From Prevotellaceae bacterium (GTDB lineage Bacteria > Bacteroidota > Bacteroidia > Bacteroidales > UBA932): a DNA stretch of 13,610 nucleotides. Below the pieces are notes generated by a model. That model was not told the DNA's origin. It saw only the letters and a program-made list of their open reading frames with translations, and ran no database searches. Of this stretch, positions 4,953 through 12,155 are shown piece by piece (position 1 is the stretch's first letter; each line of letters begins with the position of its first letter). Where the stretch lies: NCBI GenBank assembly GCA_031259645.1, contig JAIRLC010000027.1, positions 1 through 13,610 on the forward strand, given 5' to 3'. The position numbers were made by a program, and so were the translations under genes.

Positions 4953-5684
4953 ATGCAATTTGATTTTAATCTCGAAGAAGGAGCCATCATCCCTGTAGAT
5001 AAGCCCTACGGATGGACGTCGGCCGATGTGGTGCGAAAAGTGAAATTCATGCTGCAAAAGGAAACAGGGCGGAAGAACATTAAAGTAGGACATGCCGGTA
5101 CCCTCGACCCGCTGGCCACAGGACTTTTGATATTGTGTGTAGGCAAAGCCACGAAACAAACCGAACGGTTGCAGGCCGAAGAAAAAGAATATGTAGCCCA
5201 CATCCGCTTGGGCGCCACCACGCCGTCGTTCGACCTTGAAAAAGAAATTGACCACACGTATCCGTTTGAACATATCACGCGTGAAGCGGTGGAGCAGGCG
5301 CTGCAACAACTTACCGGCACACAGGAGCAGGTGCCGCCTGTTTTTTCCGCCAAGCTAATCGACGGAAAACGTGCTTACGAACTGGCGCGGGAAGGCAAAG
5401 CAACCGAAATGAAACCTGCGGTGGTCACCATTTATGAATTGGAACTTCAACATTTTGCATTACCCGGATTAATCATTAGAGTAACTTGCAGCAAAGGAAC
5501 TTATATACGGTCTTTGGCCCGTGATCTGGGCGTTGCCCTGCAAAGCGGGGGGCATCTTACGGACCTGCGGCGTACCCGCAGCGGAAAATACCACATTTCA
5601 AACGCTTGTAGTATCGCTGAAATAGAAAATATGCTCAAAAATTGGAAAGTCGAAAAAGATATTGTACCTTTGCGGCTTATATAA
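4953..5684 (+). CDS. truB: tRNA pseudouridine(55) synthase
   Basis: This 243-residue enzyme converts uridine 55 in the T-loop of tRNAs to pseudouridine. The catalytic motif GHAGTLDPLATGLL is at 46-59 with Asp52 as nucleophile. Other family motifs are DKPYGWTSADVV at 16-27, RLGATTPSFDLE at 85-96, FSAKLIDGKRAYELAREG at 131-148 and CSKGTYIRSLARDLG at 179-193. The start is uncertain: ATG at 4953 (MQFDFNLEEG) sits five bases after the arginine deiminase stop, while an in-frame ATG at 4941 overlaps that stop (ATGGTAA). I prefer 4953 because homologues begin close to the DKP motif. The C-terminus ends soon after the catalytic domain, without a long PUA extension, as in other Bacteroidales enzymes. 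The gene is probably co-transcribed with arcA; a promoter for queA lies inside its last codons. Confidence 0.95.
   Translation: MQFDFNLEEGAIIPVDKPYGWTSADVVRKVKFMLQKETGRKNIKVGHAGTLDPLATGLLILCVGKATKQTERLQAEEKEYVAHIRLGATTPSFDLEKEIDHTYPFEHITREAVEQALQQLTGTQEQVPPVFSAKLIDGKRAYELAREGKATEMKPAVVTIYELELQHFALPGLIIRVTCSKGTYIRSLARDLGVALQSGGHLTDLRRTRSGKYHISNACSIAEIENMLKNWKVEKDIVPLRLI
5641..5672 (+). promoter_or_regulatory. Predicted internal promoter for queA
   Basis: Within the 3' end of truB, ATTG (5641-5644) is followed after 20 bases by TACCTTTG (5665-5672), close to the Bacteroidota promoter consensus. The queA ATG is 33 bases beyond the box. The leader would contain the arms ATACAG (5686-5691) and CTGTAT (5700-5705), which can form a small hairpin directly touching the start codon. 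Confidence 0.5.
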
Positions 5685-5705
5685 AATACAGGTATTTTTC
5701 TGTAT

Positions 5706-6755
5706 ATGAAACTTTCACATTTTAATTTCAAATTACCCAACGATCTTATTGCCAAATATCCGGCTAAGTACCGGGATGAATCGCGTTTAATGGTATTAAA
5801 CCGGAAAAACGGCAAAATAGACCATAAAATTTTTAAAGATCTCATCAAATATTTTTCCGATGGCGATGTGATCATTTTCAATAATACCAAGGTTTTTCCA
5901 GCCCGCTTGTATGGGAACAAAGAAAAAACGGGCGCCGAGATAGAAGTGTTTTTGTTGCGGGAACTCAATCCCGATCAACGGTTGTGGGATGTATTGGTGG
6001 ATCCGGCGAGGAAGATCCGCATCGGCAACAAACTTTACTTCGGTGAAGACGACGCCCTGGTGGCCGAAGTGATTGACAACACCACTTCGCGCGGCCGCAC
6101 CTTGCGTTTTTTATTCGATGGCACCTACGAGGAATTTAAAAAAACCCTTTTCCTTTTAGGCGAAATGCCGCTTCCAAAATGGGTGCGCAAACAAGTGGAG
6201 ACTATTGATAACGAACGGTACCAGACTATTTATGCGAAGCACGAAGGCGCCGTTGCCGCGCCGGCTGCGGGGCTGCATTTCAGTCGTGAATTGCTGAAAC
6301 GTCTTGAAATTAAAGGGGTGGGCTTTGCCGAAATCACGTTGCACATGGGACTTGGGAGCTTCCGTACGGTAGATGTGGAAGACCTCACCAAACACAAAAT
6401 GGATTCGGAACAAATTATTGTTTCAAAAGAAACCGTAGATATCGTAAATAATGCAAAATTAAATAAACAAAACGTATGCGCCGTAGGAACTACTGTGCTG
6501 CGTGCCATAGAAACCACGGTAACCACTCAGGGCTTGTTGAAATCTTATGAAGGCTGGACCAACAAATTTATTTTTCCACCTTACGATTTTAATGTGCCAA
6601 ACCGCCTGATTACAAACTTTCATCTTCCCTATTCCACCTTGCTCATGTCGGTAGCAGCCTTTGGCGGCTACGAACAAACGATGAAAGCTTACGAAGTTGC
6701 CGTAAAAGAAAAATATCACTTCGGCACTTACGGCGATGCGTTGCTAATCATTTAA
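5706..6755 (+). CDS. queA: S-adenosylmethionine:tRNA ribosyltransferase-isomerase
   Basis: QueA transfers and isomerises the ribosyl part of S-adenosylmethionine onto 7-aminomethyl-7-deazaguanine in tRNA, making epoxyqueuosine at the wobble position. The 349 residues match the usual length. Family motifs are present throughout: [10 protein letters not shown] at 59-68, [13 protein letters not shown] at 181-193, [11 protein letters not shown] at 212-222, MDSEQ near 232, [11 protein letters not shown] at 304-314 and [12 protein letters not shown] at 337-348. It follows truB by 21 bases and is followed by dprA after 11 bases. A truB-queA pair is common in this group of bacteria. A promoter inside truB could let it be expressed on its own. 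Confidence 0.96.
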   Translation: MKLSHFNFKLPNDLIAKYPAKYRDESRLMVLNRKNGKIDHKIFKDLIKYFSDGDVIIFNNTKVFPARLYGNKEKTGAEIEVFLLRELNPDQRLWDVLVDPARKIRIGNKLYFGEDDALVAEVIDNTTSRGRTLRFLFDGTYEEFKKTLFLLGEMPLPKWVRKQVETIDNERYQTIYAKHEGAVAAPAAGLHFSRELLKRLEIKGVGFAEITLHMGLGSFRTVDVEDLTKHKMDSEQIIVSKETVDIVNNAKLNKQNVCAVGTTVLRAIETTVTTQGLLKSYEGWTNKFIFPPYDFNVPNRLITNFHLPYSTLLMSVAAFGGYEQTMKAYEVAVKEKYHFGTYGDALLII

Positions 6756-6766
6756 ACGAAGGGCGT

Positions 6767-7885
6767 ATGGGGCCCGATGAACTAAAGTACTATATTGCCC
6801 TGACATTAACTCCCGGCGTAGGGAGTATTCTGGCCAAGCGTCTTATTGCATACTGTGGCAGCGCTCAGGCTGTGCTTACCTCCACACGCGGCATGTTGCA
6901 GAAAATTCCCGGCATAGGAAGCGTGCTGGCAAACGACATTGCAGCGCAACAGCAACAAGCGCTAAAACAGGCCGAACACGAACTTCTTTTCATTGAAAAA
7001 AACAGGATAAAAACGTATTGCTACTGCGACAATGACTATCCCGAACGCTTGCGACACTGCGAAGATTCGCCTATCGTGTTATTCGCCAAAGGCAATATTG
7101 ACTTCAACCGTACGAAGTTCCTCAGCGTGGTGGGCACCCGGCAGGCCACGCCATACGGACAAATGAACTGTGAAAAAATTATCGGGCAATTGGCCGAACG
7201 CGGACACAATCCCGTTATTGTAAGCGGTCTGGCCTACGGTATTGATATTTGCGCACACCGTGCAGCGCTGCAAAACAAACTCGATACCGTGGCGGTGATG
7301 GCTACCGGCTTCGACAAAATCTACCCTTCTTCCCACGCGGCCACCGCCCGTCAAATCACTGAACAGGGTGCATGGGTGAGCGATTTTGTGTCTGATGCTT
7401 TGCTCGACCGGAAGAATTTTTTGAAACGCAACCGCATTATTGCAGGACTGTCGGACGCTACCCTCATCATAGAATCGCGCATCAAAGGCGGCGCACTGGT
7501 AACGGCCGACATTGCCATATCGTATAACCGTGATGTGCTTGCTGTGCCCGGTCGCGTGGGCGACCTCGCTTCGGAAGGATGCAACGCCCTGATTAAACAA
7601 AACAGGGCCGCTCTCGCAGAAACCGCCGCCGACATAGAATATGTACTGGGATGGGAACAACCAACCGGCAACGCGCCGGCAAAACAAATGACATTATTCC
7701 ATGACCTTTCCGATGAAGAAAAACAAATTTTCACCATACTAAAAGAGCAGGATACCGTTGGAATAGATGTGCTTTCATATCGTACCAATATCGCAATAGG
7801 ACGGCTGTCGGCGCTGTTACTTCAGATGGAATTTAAAGGCATCGTGAAAAATTTACCCGGCAAACAATACACGCTAAAAAAATAA
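6767..7885 (+). CDS. dprA: DNA-processing protein DprA
   Basis: DprA (Smf) binds single-stranded DNA taken up during transformation and loads RecA. This 372-residue protein has the full three-part build. Residues 1-70 form a helical N-terminal region with helix-hairpin-helix-like GVGSILAKRLIAYCG and IPGIGSVLA. Residues 80-298 are the Rossmann-like core with VVGTRQATPYG, SGLAYGIDICAHRAAL, GLSDATLIIES, KGGALVTADIA and AVPGRVGDLASEGCNALI. Residues 315-372 are a small winged-helix-like end. It lies 11 bases after queA and 9 bases before tatD, so it is probably part of the same operon. No separate promoter is seen. Other competence genes are not in the window, so a transformation role here is from family knowledge. 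Confidence 0.95.
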   Translation: MGPDELKYYIALTLTPGVGSILAKRLIAYCGSAQAVLTSTRGMLQKIPGIGSVLANDIAAQQQQALKQAEHELLFIEKNRIKTYCYCDNDYPERLRHCEDSPIVLFAKGNIDFNRTKFLSVVGTRQATPYGQMNCEKIIGQLAERGHNPVIVSGLAYGIDICAHRAALQNKLDTVAVMATGFDKIYPSSHAATARQITEQGAWVSDFVSDALLDRKNFLKRNRIIAGLSDATLIIESRIKGGALVTADIAISYNRDVLAVPGRVGDLASEGCNALIKQNRAALAETAADIEYVLGWEQPTGNAPAKQMTLFHDLSDEEKQIFTILKEQDTVGIDVLSYRTNIAIGRLSALLLQMEFKGIVKNLPGKQYTLKK

Positions 7886-7894
7886 TTTTTCAAT

Positions 7895-8662
7895 ATGATT
7901 ATAGATTCACACGTACATTTATATATGGATGATTTTGCAGCCGATTTAGACGAAGTAATAGTGCGGGCACAAACAGCAAATGTACATAAATTCATTATTC
8001 CCGGTGTGGACAAAGCCTCTTTCGAGCCCATGATGAATGTGGTACGCCGGTATCCCGGCCTTTGCTTCCCTTGTGTGGGGCTGCATCCCACCGATGTGCG
8101 ACACGACTGGCAAAATGAAATTGAATTTATGGAAAGTCAATTGAAGAAAAAAGAATTTGTTGCGGTAGGTGAAACAGGCTTAGACCTGCACCACAGCAAG
8201 GATTTTATTGCCGAACAATGTCTCGCTTTTGAAACGCAAATGCGTCTTTCCGTACAATATGACCTGCCGCTCATTATCCATGTTCGCGCGGCTTTTGATT
8301 TACTGTTCGACGTGCTCGACAAGGTCAAAGGGTTGCCGCTGCGCGGCGTTTTTCACGCATTCTCTGGTACTACAGAAATATTCAACCGCATCCGGCAATA
8401 CGGCCATTTTAAAATAGGTGTCGGCGGCGTAGTGACTTTTAAAAATGCGGAACTTGCAAATGTGGTAAAAAATAGCGAACTTAGCGATATTATTCTCGAA
8501 ACCGACGCGCCGTGGCTGGCTCCTGTTCCCTTCCGCGGGCATCGTAACGAAAGCAGCTATTTAAGTTATATTGTAACTAAAATCGCCGAACTAAAAGGTT
8601 GCACAAAAGAAGAAGTAGAAGAGGCTGCAACCCACAATACCATACGGTTGTTCAATATATAA
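7895..8662 (+). CDS. tatD: TatD-family metal-dependent DNase
   Basis: This 255-residue TIM-barrel hydrolase has all the expected metal ligands: His6 and His8 (DSHVHL), Glu93 (GETGLD), His129 (IIHVR), His154 (FHAFSG) and Asp204 (ETDAPWLAP). Family members are exo- or endonucleases acting on DNA, linked to DNA repair or degradation; some act on D-aminoacyl-tRNA or other substrates, so exact activity is uncertain. It begins nine bases after dprA and is followed after 32 bases by the asparaginase gene, consistent with one transcript. Confidence 0.93.
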   Translation: MIIDSHVHLYMDDFAADLDEVIVRAQTANVHKFIIPGVDKASFEPMMNVVRRYPGLCFPCVGLHPTDVRHDWQNEIEFMESQLKKKEFVAVGETGLDLHHSKDFIAEQCLAFETQMRLSVQYDLPLIIHVRAAFDLLFDVLDKVKGLPLRGVFHAFSGTTEIFNRIRQYGHFKIGVGGVVTFKNAELANVVKNSELSDIILETDAPWLAPVPFRGHRNESSYLSYIVTKIAELKGCTKEEVEEAATHNTIRLFNI

Positions 8663-8694
8663 AACGAAATAAAAAATACAGGCTCATCCGACTT

Positions 8695-9723
8695 ATGACG
8701 AATATTCTTGTTATTTATACCGGCGGCACCATCGGGATGAAACAACATCACGAAACCGGCGTGTGGCAACCTTTCAACTTCGAACAAATTATAGAAGAAG
8801 TACCTGTCCTCAAAAAATTCGGATTTACTATTGATACCTTGAGTTTCGACCCTTTGATTGATTCCTCGGAAGTACAGCCCTCCTTTTGGGTGAAGCTGGC
8901 GCAACTAATTTCCGGCAACTATACCAAATACGACGGATTTGTGGTTCTTCACGGCACCGACACCATGTCCTACACCGCATCGGCATTGAGTTTCATGCTC
9001 GAAAATCTTGAGAAGCCCATCATCCTTACCGGAAGCCAACTACCCATCGGCATGTTGCGCACCGACGGGATGGAGAACTTGGTGTCGGCCATTGAAATTG
9101 CGGCGGCAAAAGAAAACGGACGCCCTTGCGTGCCCGAAGTATGCATATTTTTTGAAAACCAACTGTTCCGCGGCAACCGCACCACAAAAGACAACGCGGA
9201 ACAATTCAAGGCTTTTCGTTCGGCCAATTATCCGGCGTTGGCCCATGCCGGCGTATACATTAAGTTTAATACGCCGGTCATTCAACACCCCACACAATGG
9301 GGCAAGCCTTTAAAAATCAACACCCACCTCGACAATAATGTGGCCGTTCTTAAAATTTTCCCGGGCGTCAGTCAAAAAATAATAGAAAGCATATTAAATA
9401 CCAATAATTTGCGTGCCGTAATTTTGGAAACCTACGGCTCTGGTAATGCGCCCACCACGCCATGGTTTATCCACTCGCTGAAACGAGCCATAGACAGCGG
9501 CCTTATTCTCGTAAACATCACGCAGTGCGCCGCCGGAAGCGTTGAAATGGACAAATATGAAACCGGCATGGCGCTGAAAAAAGTGGGCGTACTTAGCGGC
9601 TATGACAGCACAACCGAAGCCGCTTTAACAAAGTTGTTTCTTTTATTAGGACAACAAAAAGATAATCATGTAGTTAAAAATTTATGGCAAAAAAATATTA
9701 GCGGAGAAATTTCTTTAATATAA
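8695..9723 (+). CDS. ansA: Type I (cytoplasmic) L-asparaginase
   Basis: This 342-residue enzyme hydrolyses asparagine to aspartate and ammonia. Both threonine-containing signatures are present: YTGGTIGM at 8-15 with Thr12, and LHGTDTMSYTASALSF at 85-100 with Thr88 and Asp89. RGNRTTKDNAEQFKAF supplies the conserved lysine near 165. GSQLPIG, TYGSGNAP and NITQCAAGSVEM are also typical. There is no signal peptide, in keeping with the cytoplasmic type. ATG at 8695 is chosen over an in-frame TTG at 8599 inside tatD, because the TGGTIG motif should lie within about ten residues of the start. It probably ends the arcA/truB-to-ansA gene run; a weak AT-only hairpin follows. Confidence 0.93.
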   Translation: MTNILVIYTGGTIGMKQHHETGVWQPFNFEQIIEEVPVLKKFGFTIDTLSFDPLIDSSEVQPSFWVKLAQLISGNYTKYDGFVVLHGTDTMSYTASALSFMLENLEKPIILTGSQLPIGMLRTDGMENLVSAIEIAAAKENGRPCVPEVCIFFENQLFRGNRTTKDNAEQFKAFRSANYPALAHAGVYIKFNTPVIQHPTQWGKPLKINTHLDNNVAVLKIFPGVSQKIIESILNTNNLRAVILETYGSGNAPTTPWFIHSLKRAIDSGLILVNITQCAAGSVEMDKYETGMALKKVGVLSGYDSTTEAALTKLFLLLGQQKDNHVVKNLWQKNISGEISLI

Positions 9724-9740
9724 AATTTTTCAAATTTTAT
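9720..9740 (+). terminator. Possible weak terminator, AT-only hairpin
   Basis: ATAAAATTT and AAATTTTAT are perfect complements around the loop TTC, overlapping the asparaginase stop codon. The stem has no G-C pair and no strong T-run follows, so termination is doubtful. It sits at a sensible boundary before the exbB promoter region. Confidence 0.3.
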
Positions 9741-9802
9741 TCGTATATTGCGGCTTAATTCAAAAGATAATTTATAAAAAAAAATAATAAAATTATAAAA
9801 CC
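9741..9802 (+). promoter_or_regulatory. Probable promoter region of the exbB operon
   Basis: The 79-base gap before exbB is almost all A and T. It contains GTATATTGCGG (9743-9753), which resembles a TAnnTTTG box with one base missing. The 50 bases before the ATG at 9803 carry A-rich runs that could aid translation start in place of a Shine-Dalgarno sequence. Confidence 0.35.
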
Positions 9803-10531
9803 ATGAAAAAACTGTTAATGTTTTTGACTTTTGTGGGTATCATGATGTTCTCTGTAAATAATCTGGCTGCCCAAAATGCTACAACATTTGAAGATGAAGT
9901 AGAAGTTCCTGTTCACCAACAGTTGAAAGTTAAATTTATTGAAGGTGGCCCGGCATTTATGAGCATTATTTTGCTTTGCCTTGTGTTGGGATTGGCGATC
10001 AGTATTGAGCGCATACTCTACTTGAACCTTGCAACCGTGAATACGCAAAAACTATTAAAAGAAGTAGAAACCGCATTGGCAACAGGGGGCATTGAAGCAG
10101 CAAAAGAGGTATGCCGCAACACACGAGGACCGGTGGCCAGTATATTTTATCAGGGTTTGAGCCGTGCAGACGAAGGGATTGAAATTGTTGAAAAATCAGT
10201 GGTTTCATACGGGTCTGTTCAGATGAACCAGATGGAGAGCGGCTTGTCATGGATTCAACTTTTCATTGCCATTGCGCCCATGTTAGGGTTCTTGGGAACC
10301 GTGATCGGGATGATTGCGGCGTTTGACTCTATTCAGGTTCGTGGCGATATTTCTCCGAACATTGTAGCCGGCGGTATCAAAATCGCGCTCATTACTACCG
10401 TAGCCGGTTTGGTGGTGGCTATTATTCTTCAGTTGTTCTACAACTACATCCTCTCAAAAATTGACAATTTGGTAACATCTATGGAAGATGCCTCCATTTC
10501 GTTGATTGACATTCTGGCAAAGTATAAATAA
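9803..10531 (+). CDS. exbB: ExbB/TolQ-type proton channel protein
   Basis: This 242-residue inner-membrane protein belongs to the MotA/TolQ/ExbB family. With ExbD it forms a proton channel that energises TonB for outer-membrane transport. The first 25 residues look like a cleavable signal peptide ending LAAQNA, as is usual for Bacteroidota members. Membrane segments follow at about 51-73, 150-173 and 188-216. The family core GLSWIQLFIAIAPMLGFLGTVIGMIAAF lies at 147-174, and GGIKIALITTVAGLVVAI at 190-207 follows. It leads an operon with a small membrane protein and two exbD genes. No tonB gene is in the window. A TolQ or other envelope role cannot be excluded, but the two exbD neighbours favour ExbB. 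Confidence 0.9.
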   Translation: MKKLLMFLTFVGIMMFSVNNLAAQNATTFEDEVEVPVHQQLKVKFIEGGPAFMSIILLCLVLGLAISIERILYLNLATVNTQKLLKEVETALATGGIEAAKEVCRNTRGPVASIFYQGLSRADEGIEIVEKSVVSYGSVQMNQMESGLSWIQLFIAIAPMLGFLGTVIGMIAAFDSIQVRGDISPNIVAGGIKIALITTVAGLVVAIILQLFYNYILSKIDNLVTSMEDASISLIDILAKYK

Positions 10532-10547
10532 TAAAGCGCTGCATATT

Positions 10548-10958
10548 ATGAAATACAAATACATATCGATTAGCCTTATCGTTATTTCATTACTCATACT
10601 CCTTTTGTTTTCTCTTGATTCGGAAAATGCAGGTAAAGTGGGAATGTTTTTGACATGGGCTTACATTCTACTGGGAGTAGCCGTAGTAGCAGCCGTTGGG
10701 TTACCGTTGCTACGCACCATTCAGAATCCGGAGAAACTGAAGAAAGTAGGCATTTATGCGGGATTGGCACTGGTGGTGCTGGTTATTTCCATCCTGTTTT
10801 CTTCTTCCGATCCGGTTGTGGGTGTAAATCTTCCGGCGGAACCTTCTTCCAGCACATTGCTGTGGACTGACACGGGAATTATTGCTACATACATATTACT
10901 GATCGTGGCTTTCGGCTCTATCATTGCAGGTGGTATTATCAATATGAGAAATAGATAA
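10548..10958 (+). CDS. Small membrane protein in the exbB-exbD operon
   Basis: This 136-residue protein is not one I can name. It is very hydrophobic, with four predicted membrane segments at about 5-22, 31-56, 66-84 and 108-131, and short polar loops. Residues 85-107 (SSSDPVVGVNLPAEPSSS region) form a longer loop. The ATG at 10548 is chosen because it follows the exbB stop by 16 bases and starts directly before the first membrane segment; an in-frame start further upstream would overlap exbB. It lies between exbB and exbD, an arrangement I recall from other Bacteroidota, suggesting an accessory part of the proton channel complex. That role is inferred only from position. Confidence 0.8.
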   Translation: MKYKYISISLIVISLLILLLFSLDSENAGKVGMFLTWAYILLGVAVVAAVGLPLLRTIQNPEKLKKVGIYAGLALVVLVISILFSSSDPVVGVNLPAEPSSSTLLWTDTGIIATYILLIVAFGSIIAGGIINMRNR

Positions 10959-10970
10959 TTCAAAAAAATT

Positions 10971-11567
10971 ATGGCAAAAAGAAAAAGAGAAGCAGGTGAA
11001 ATAAATGCAGGCTCGATGGCCGACATCGCGTTTCTTTTGCTCATATTCTTTCTGGTAACAACAACCATGGACATTGATTCGGGGCTGATACGCCGTCTTC
11101 CCCCCATGCCCGATGAACACCAAAAACAAGATGACGCGAAGATAAACCGCCGGAATATTATGGTGGTGCTTGTCAATAGCCGCGATCACCTCTCGGCAGG
11201 CGGGCGGCCCATGGATATAAAACTCCTGAAAGATGCCGTAAAAGAATTTGTGCAAAACCCGTCGGAAGACCCGAAAAAAGCGGAAAAAGAAATAAAAGAG
11301 ATTGACGGACTTGGCCCCTATCCGGTATCAAAAGCCGTTATTTCACTACAAAATGCGCGGGGTACCAGCTATAATGCTTACATCAGCATACAGAATGAAT
11401 TGGTAGCCGCCTTTAACGAACTGCGTGATGAATTGTCAACGTCGCGCTTCGGTAAAGTGTATGCACGCCTTTCCGACGAGCAACAACAAATTGTGCGAAA
11501 GGCTATACCGCAAAACATCTCAGAAGCTGAGCCTGTAGATGTAGATATTGACGCAAATAAAAAATAA
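10971..11567 (+). CDS. exbD: ExbD-type biopolymer transport protein, first copy
   Basis: This 198-residue ExbD/TolR-family protein has a short cytoplasmic start (MAKRKREAGEINAGS), one membrane helix at about 17-33, and a periplasmic domain. The essential membrane aspartate is Asp18 in SMADIAFLLLIFFLVTTTM. It is longer than typical ExbD (about 140 residues) because of an inserted Lys/Glu-rich stretch near 97-110 and an acidic tail (SEAEPVDVDIDANKK). It starts 12 bases after the small membrane gene and 15 bases before a second exbD. Tandem unequal exbD genes are common in Bacteroidota, where two ExbD-like partners may share one ExbB. Confidence 0.9.
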   Translation: MAKRKREAGEINAGSMADIAFLLLIFFLVTTTMDIDSGLIRRLPPMPDEHQKQDDAKINRRNIMVVLVNSRDHLSAGGRPMDIKLLKDAVKEFVQNPSEDPKKAEKEIKEIDGLGPYPVSKAVISLQNARGTSYNAYISIQNELVAAFNELRDELSTSRFGKVYARLSDEQQQIVRKAIPQNISEAEPVDVDIDANKK

Positions 11568-11582
11568 CAAAAGAACCCGGAT

Positions 11583-12053
11583 ATGGCAAAATTCGAAAGA
11601 AAAGATAAAAAGAAACTATCGGCTATTAGCACAGCTTCTTTGCCCGACGTAGTGTTCATGCTGTTATTCTTCTTTATGACGGTAACCACATTACGCGAAA
11701 CCGAACAATTGGTGGTGGTTGCGCTGCCCGAAGCCTCACAAGCAGCGAAGATTGGACGCAAAGACCTCACAAGCTATATTTACATAGGAAGTCCTGTACT
11801 CGGCTATCAACAGCAAATGGGCACCAACGCGCGTATTCAACTCAACGACGCATTCAGGGAAGTATCGGATATCCGCAATTTTATTGCGGCCGAACGCGAA
11901 GCGCTGAAAGAAGACGACCGTCAATTTATGACCACTTCATTAAAGGTAGATGTGAACGTGCGCATGGGCATTGTATCTGATGTGAAACAGGAACTACGCC
12001 GCAGTAACGCATTGACCGTTTCTTATTCGGCAAAAAAGAAAACGACGGAATAA
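11583..12053 (+). CDS. exbD: ExbD-type biopolymer transport protein, second copy
   Basis: This 156-residue protein has the same plan as its upstream neighbour: a basic start (MAKFERKDKKKLSAIS), a membrane helix with the key Asp22 in LPDVVFMLLFFFMTVTTL, and a periplasmic domain ending in a basic tail. The two copies are clearly different in sequence outside the helix, so this is an old divergence rather than a fresh duplication. It is the last gene of the operon; a good hairpin terminator lies 25 bases after its stop. Confidence 0.9.
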   Translation: MAKFERKDKKKLSAISTASLPDVVFMLLFFFMTVTTLRETEQLVVVALPEASQAAKIGRKDLTSYIYIGSPVLGYQQQMGTNARIQLNDAFREVSDIRNFIAAEREALKEDDRQFMTTSLKVDVNVRMGIVSDVKQELRRSNALTVSYSAKKKTTE

Positions 12054-12078
12054 GTTTCTTTTTTATGAAAAAATTATT

Positions 12079-12113
12079 AAAAGCGCTTATTTCATAAAAA
12101 ATAAGTGCTTTTT
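12079..12113 (+). terminator. Rho-independent-type terminator of the exb operon
   Basis: AAAAGCGCTTATTT (12079-12092) pairs with AAATAAGTGCTTTT (12099-12112) over 14 positions with one G-T wobble, around a six-base loop. A T-rich tail follows. The stem is symmetrical enough that it could also act on the opposite strand. Confidence 0.85.
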
Positions 12114-12127
12114 ATTTAGTAAAACAC

Positions 12128-12135
12128 TATCTTTG
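12128..12135 (+). promoter_or_regulatory. Predicted -7 box for the alkaline phosphatase gene
   Basis: TATCTTTG lies 20 bases before the ATG at 12156 and just after the exb terminator. No clear -33 TTTG is present, since the terminator tail occupies that position. No phosphate-responsive operator is recognised. Confidence 0.6.
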
Positions 12136-12155
12136 CGAGCAAAGAAAATTATTAC

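Noticed and set aside
4758..5309. Minus-strand 183-codon ORF across the arcA-truB junction
   Set aside because: Antisense to two well-supported enzymes with intact catalytic motifs; no recognisable domain.
5686..5705. preQ1 riboswitch before queA
   Set aside because: The leader is under 30 bases and does not match the known preQ1 aptamer pattern; only a simple hairpin is supported.
7079..7687. Minus-strand 202-codon ORF opposite dprA
   Set aside because: Antisense shadow of the conserved DprA Rossmann core.
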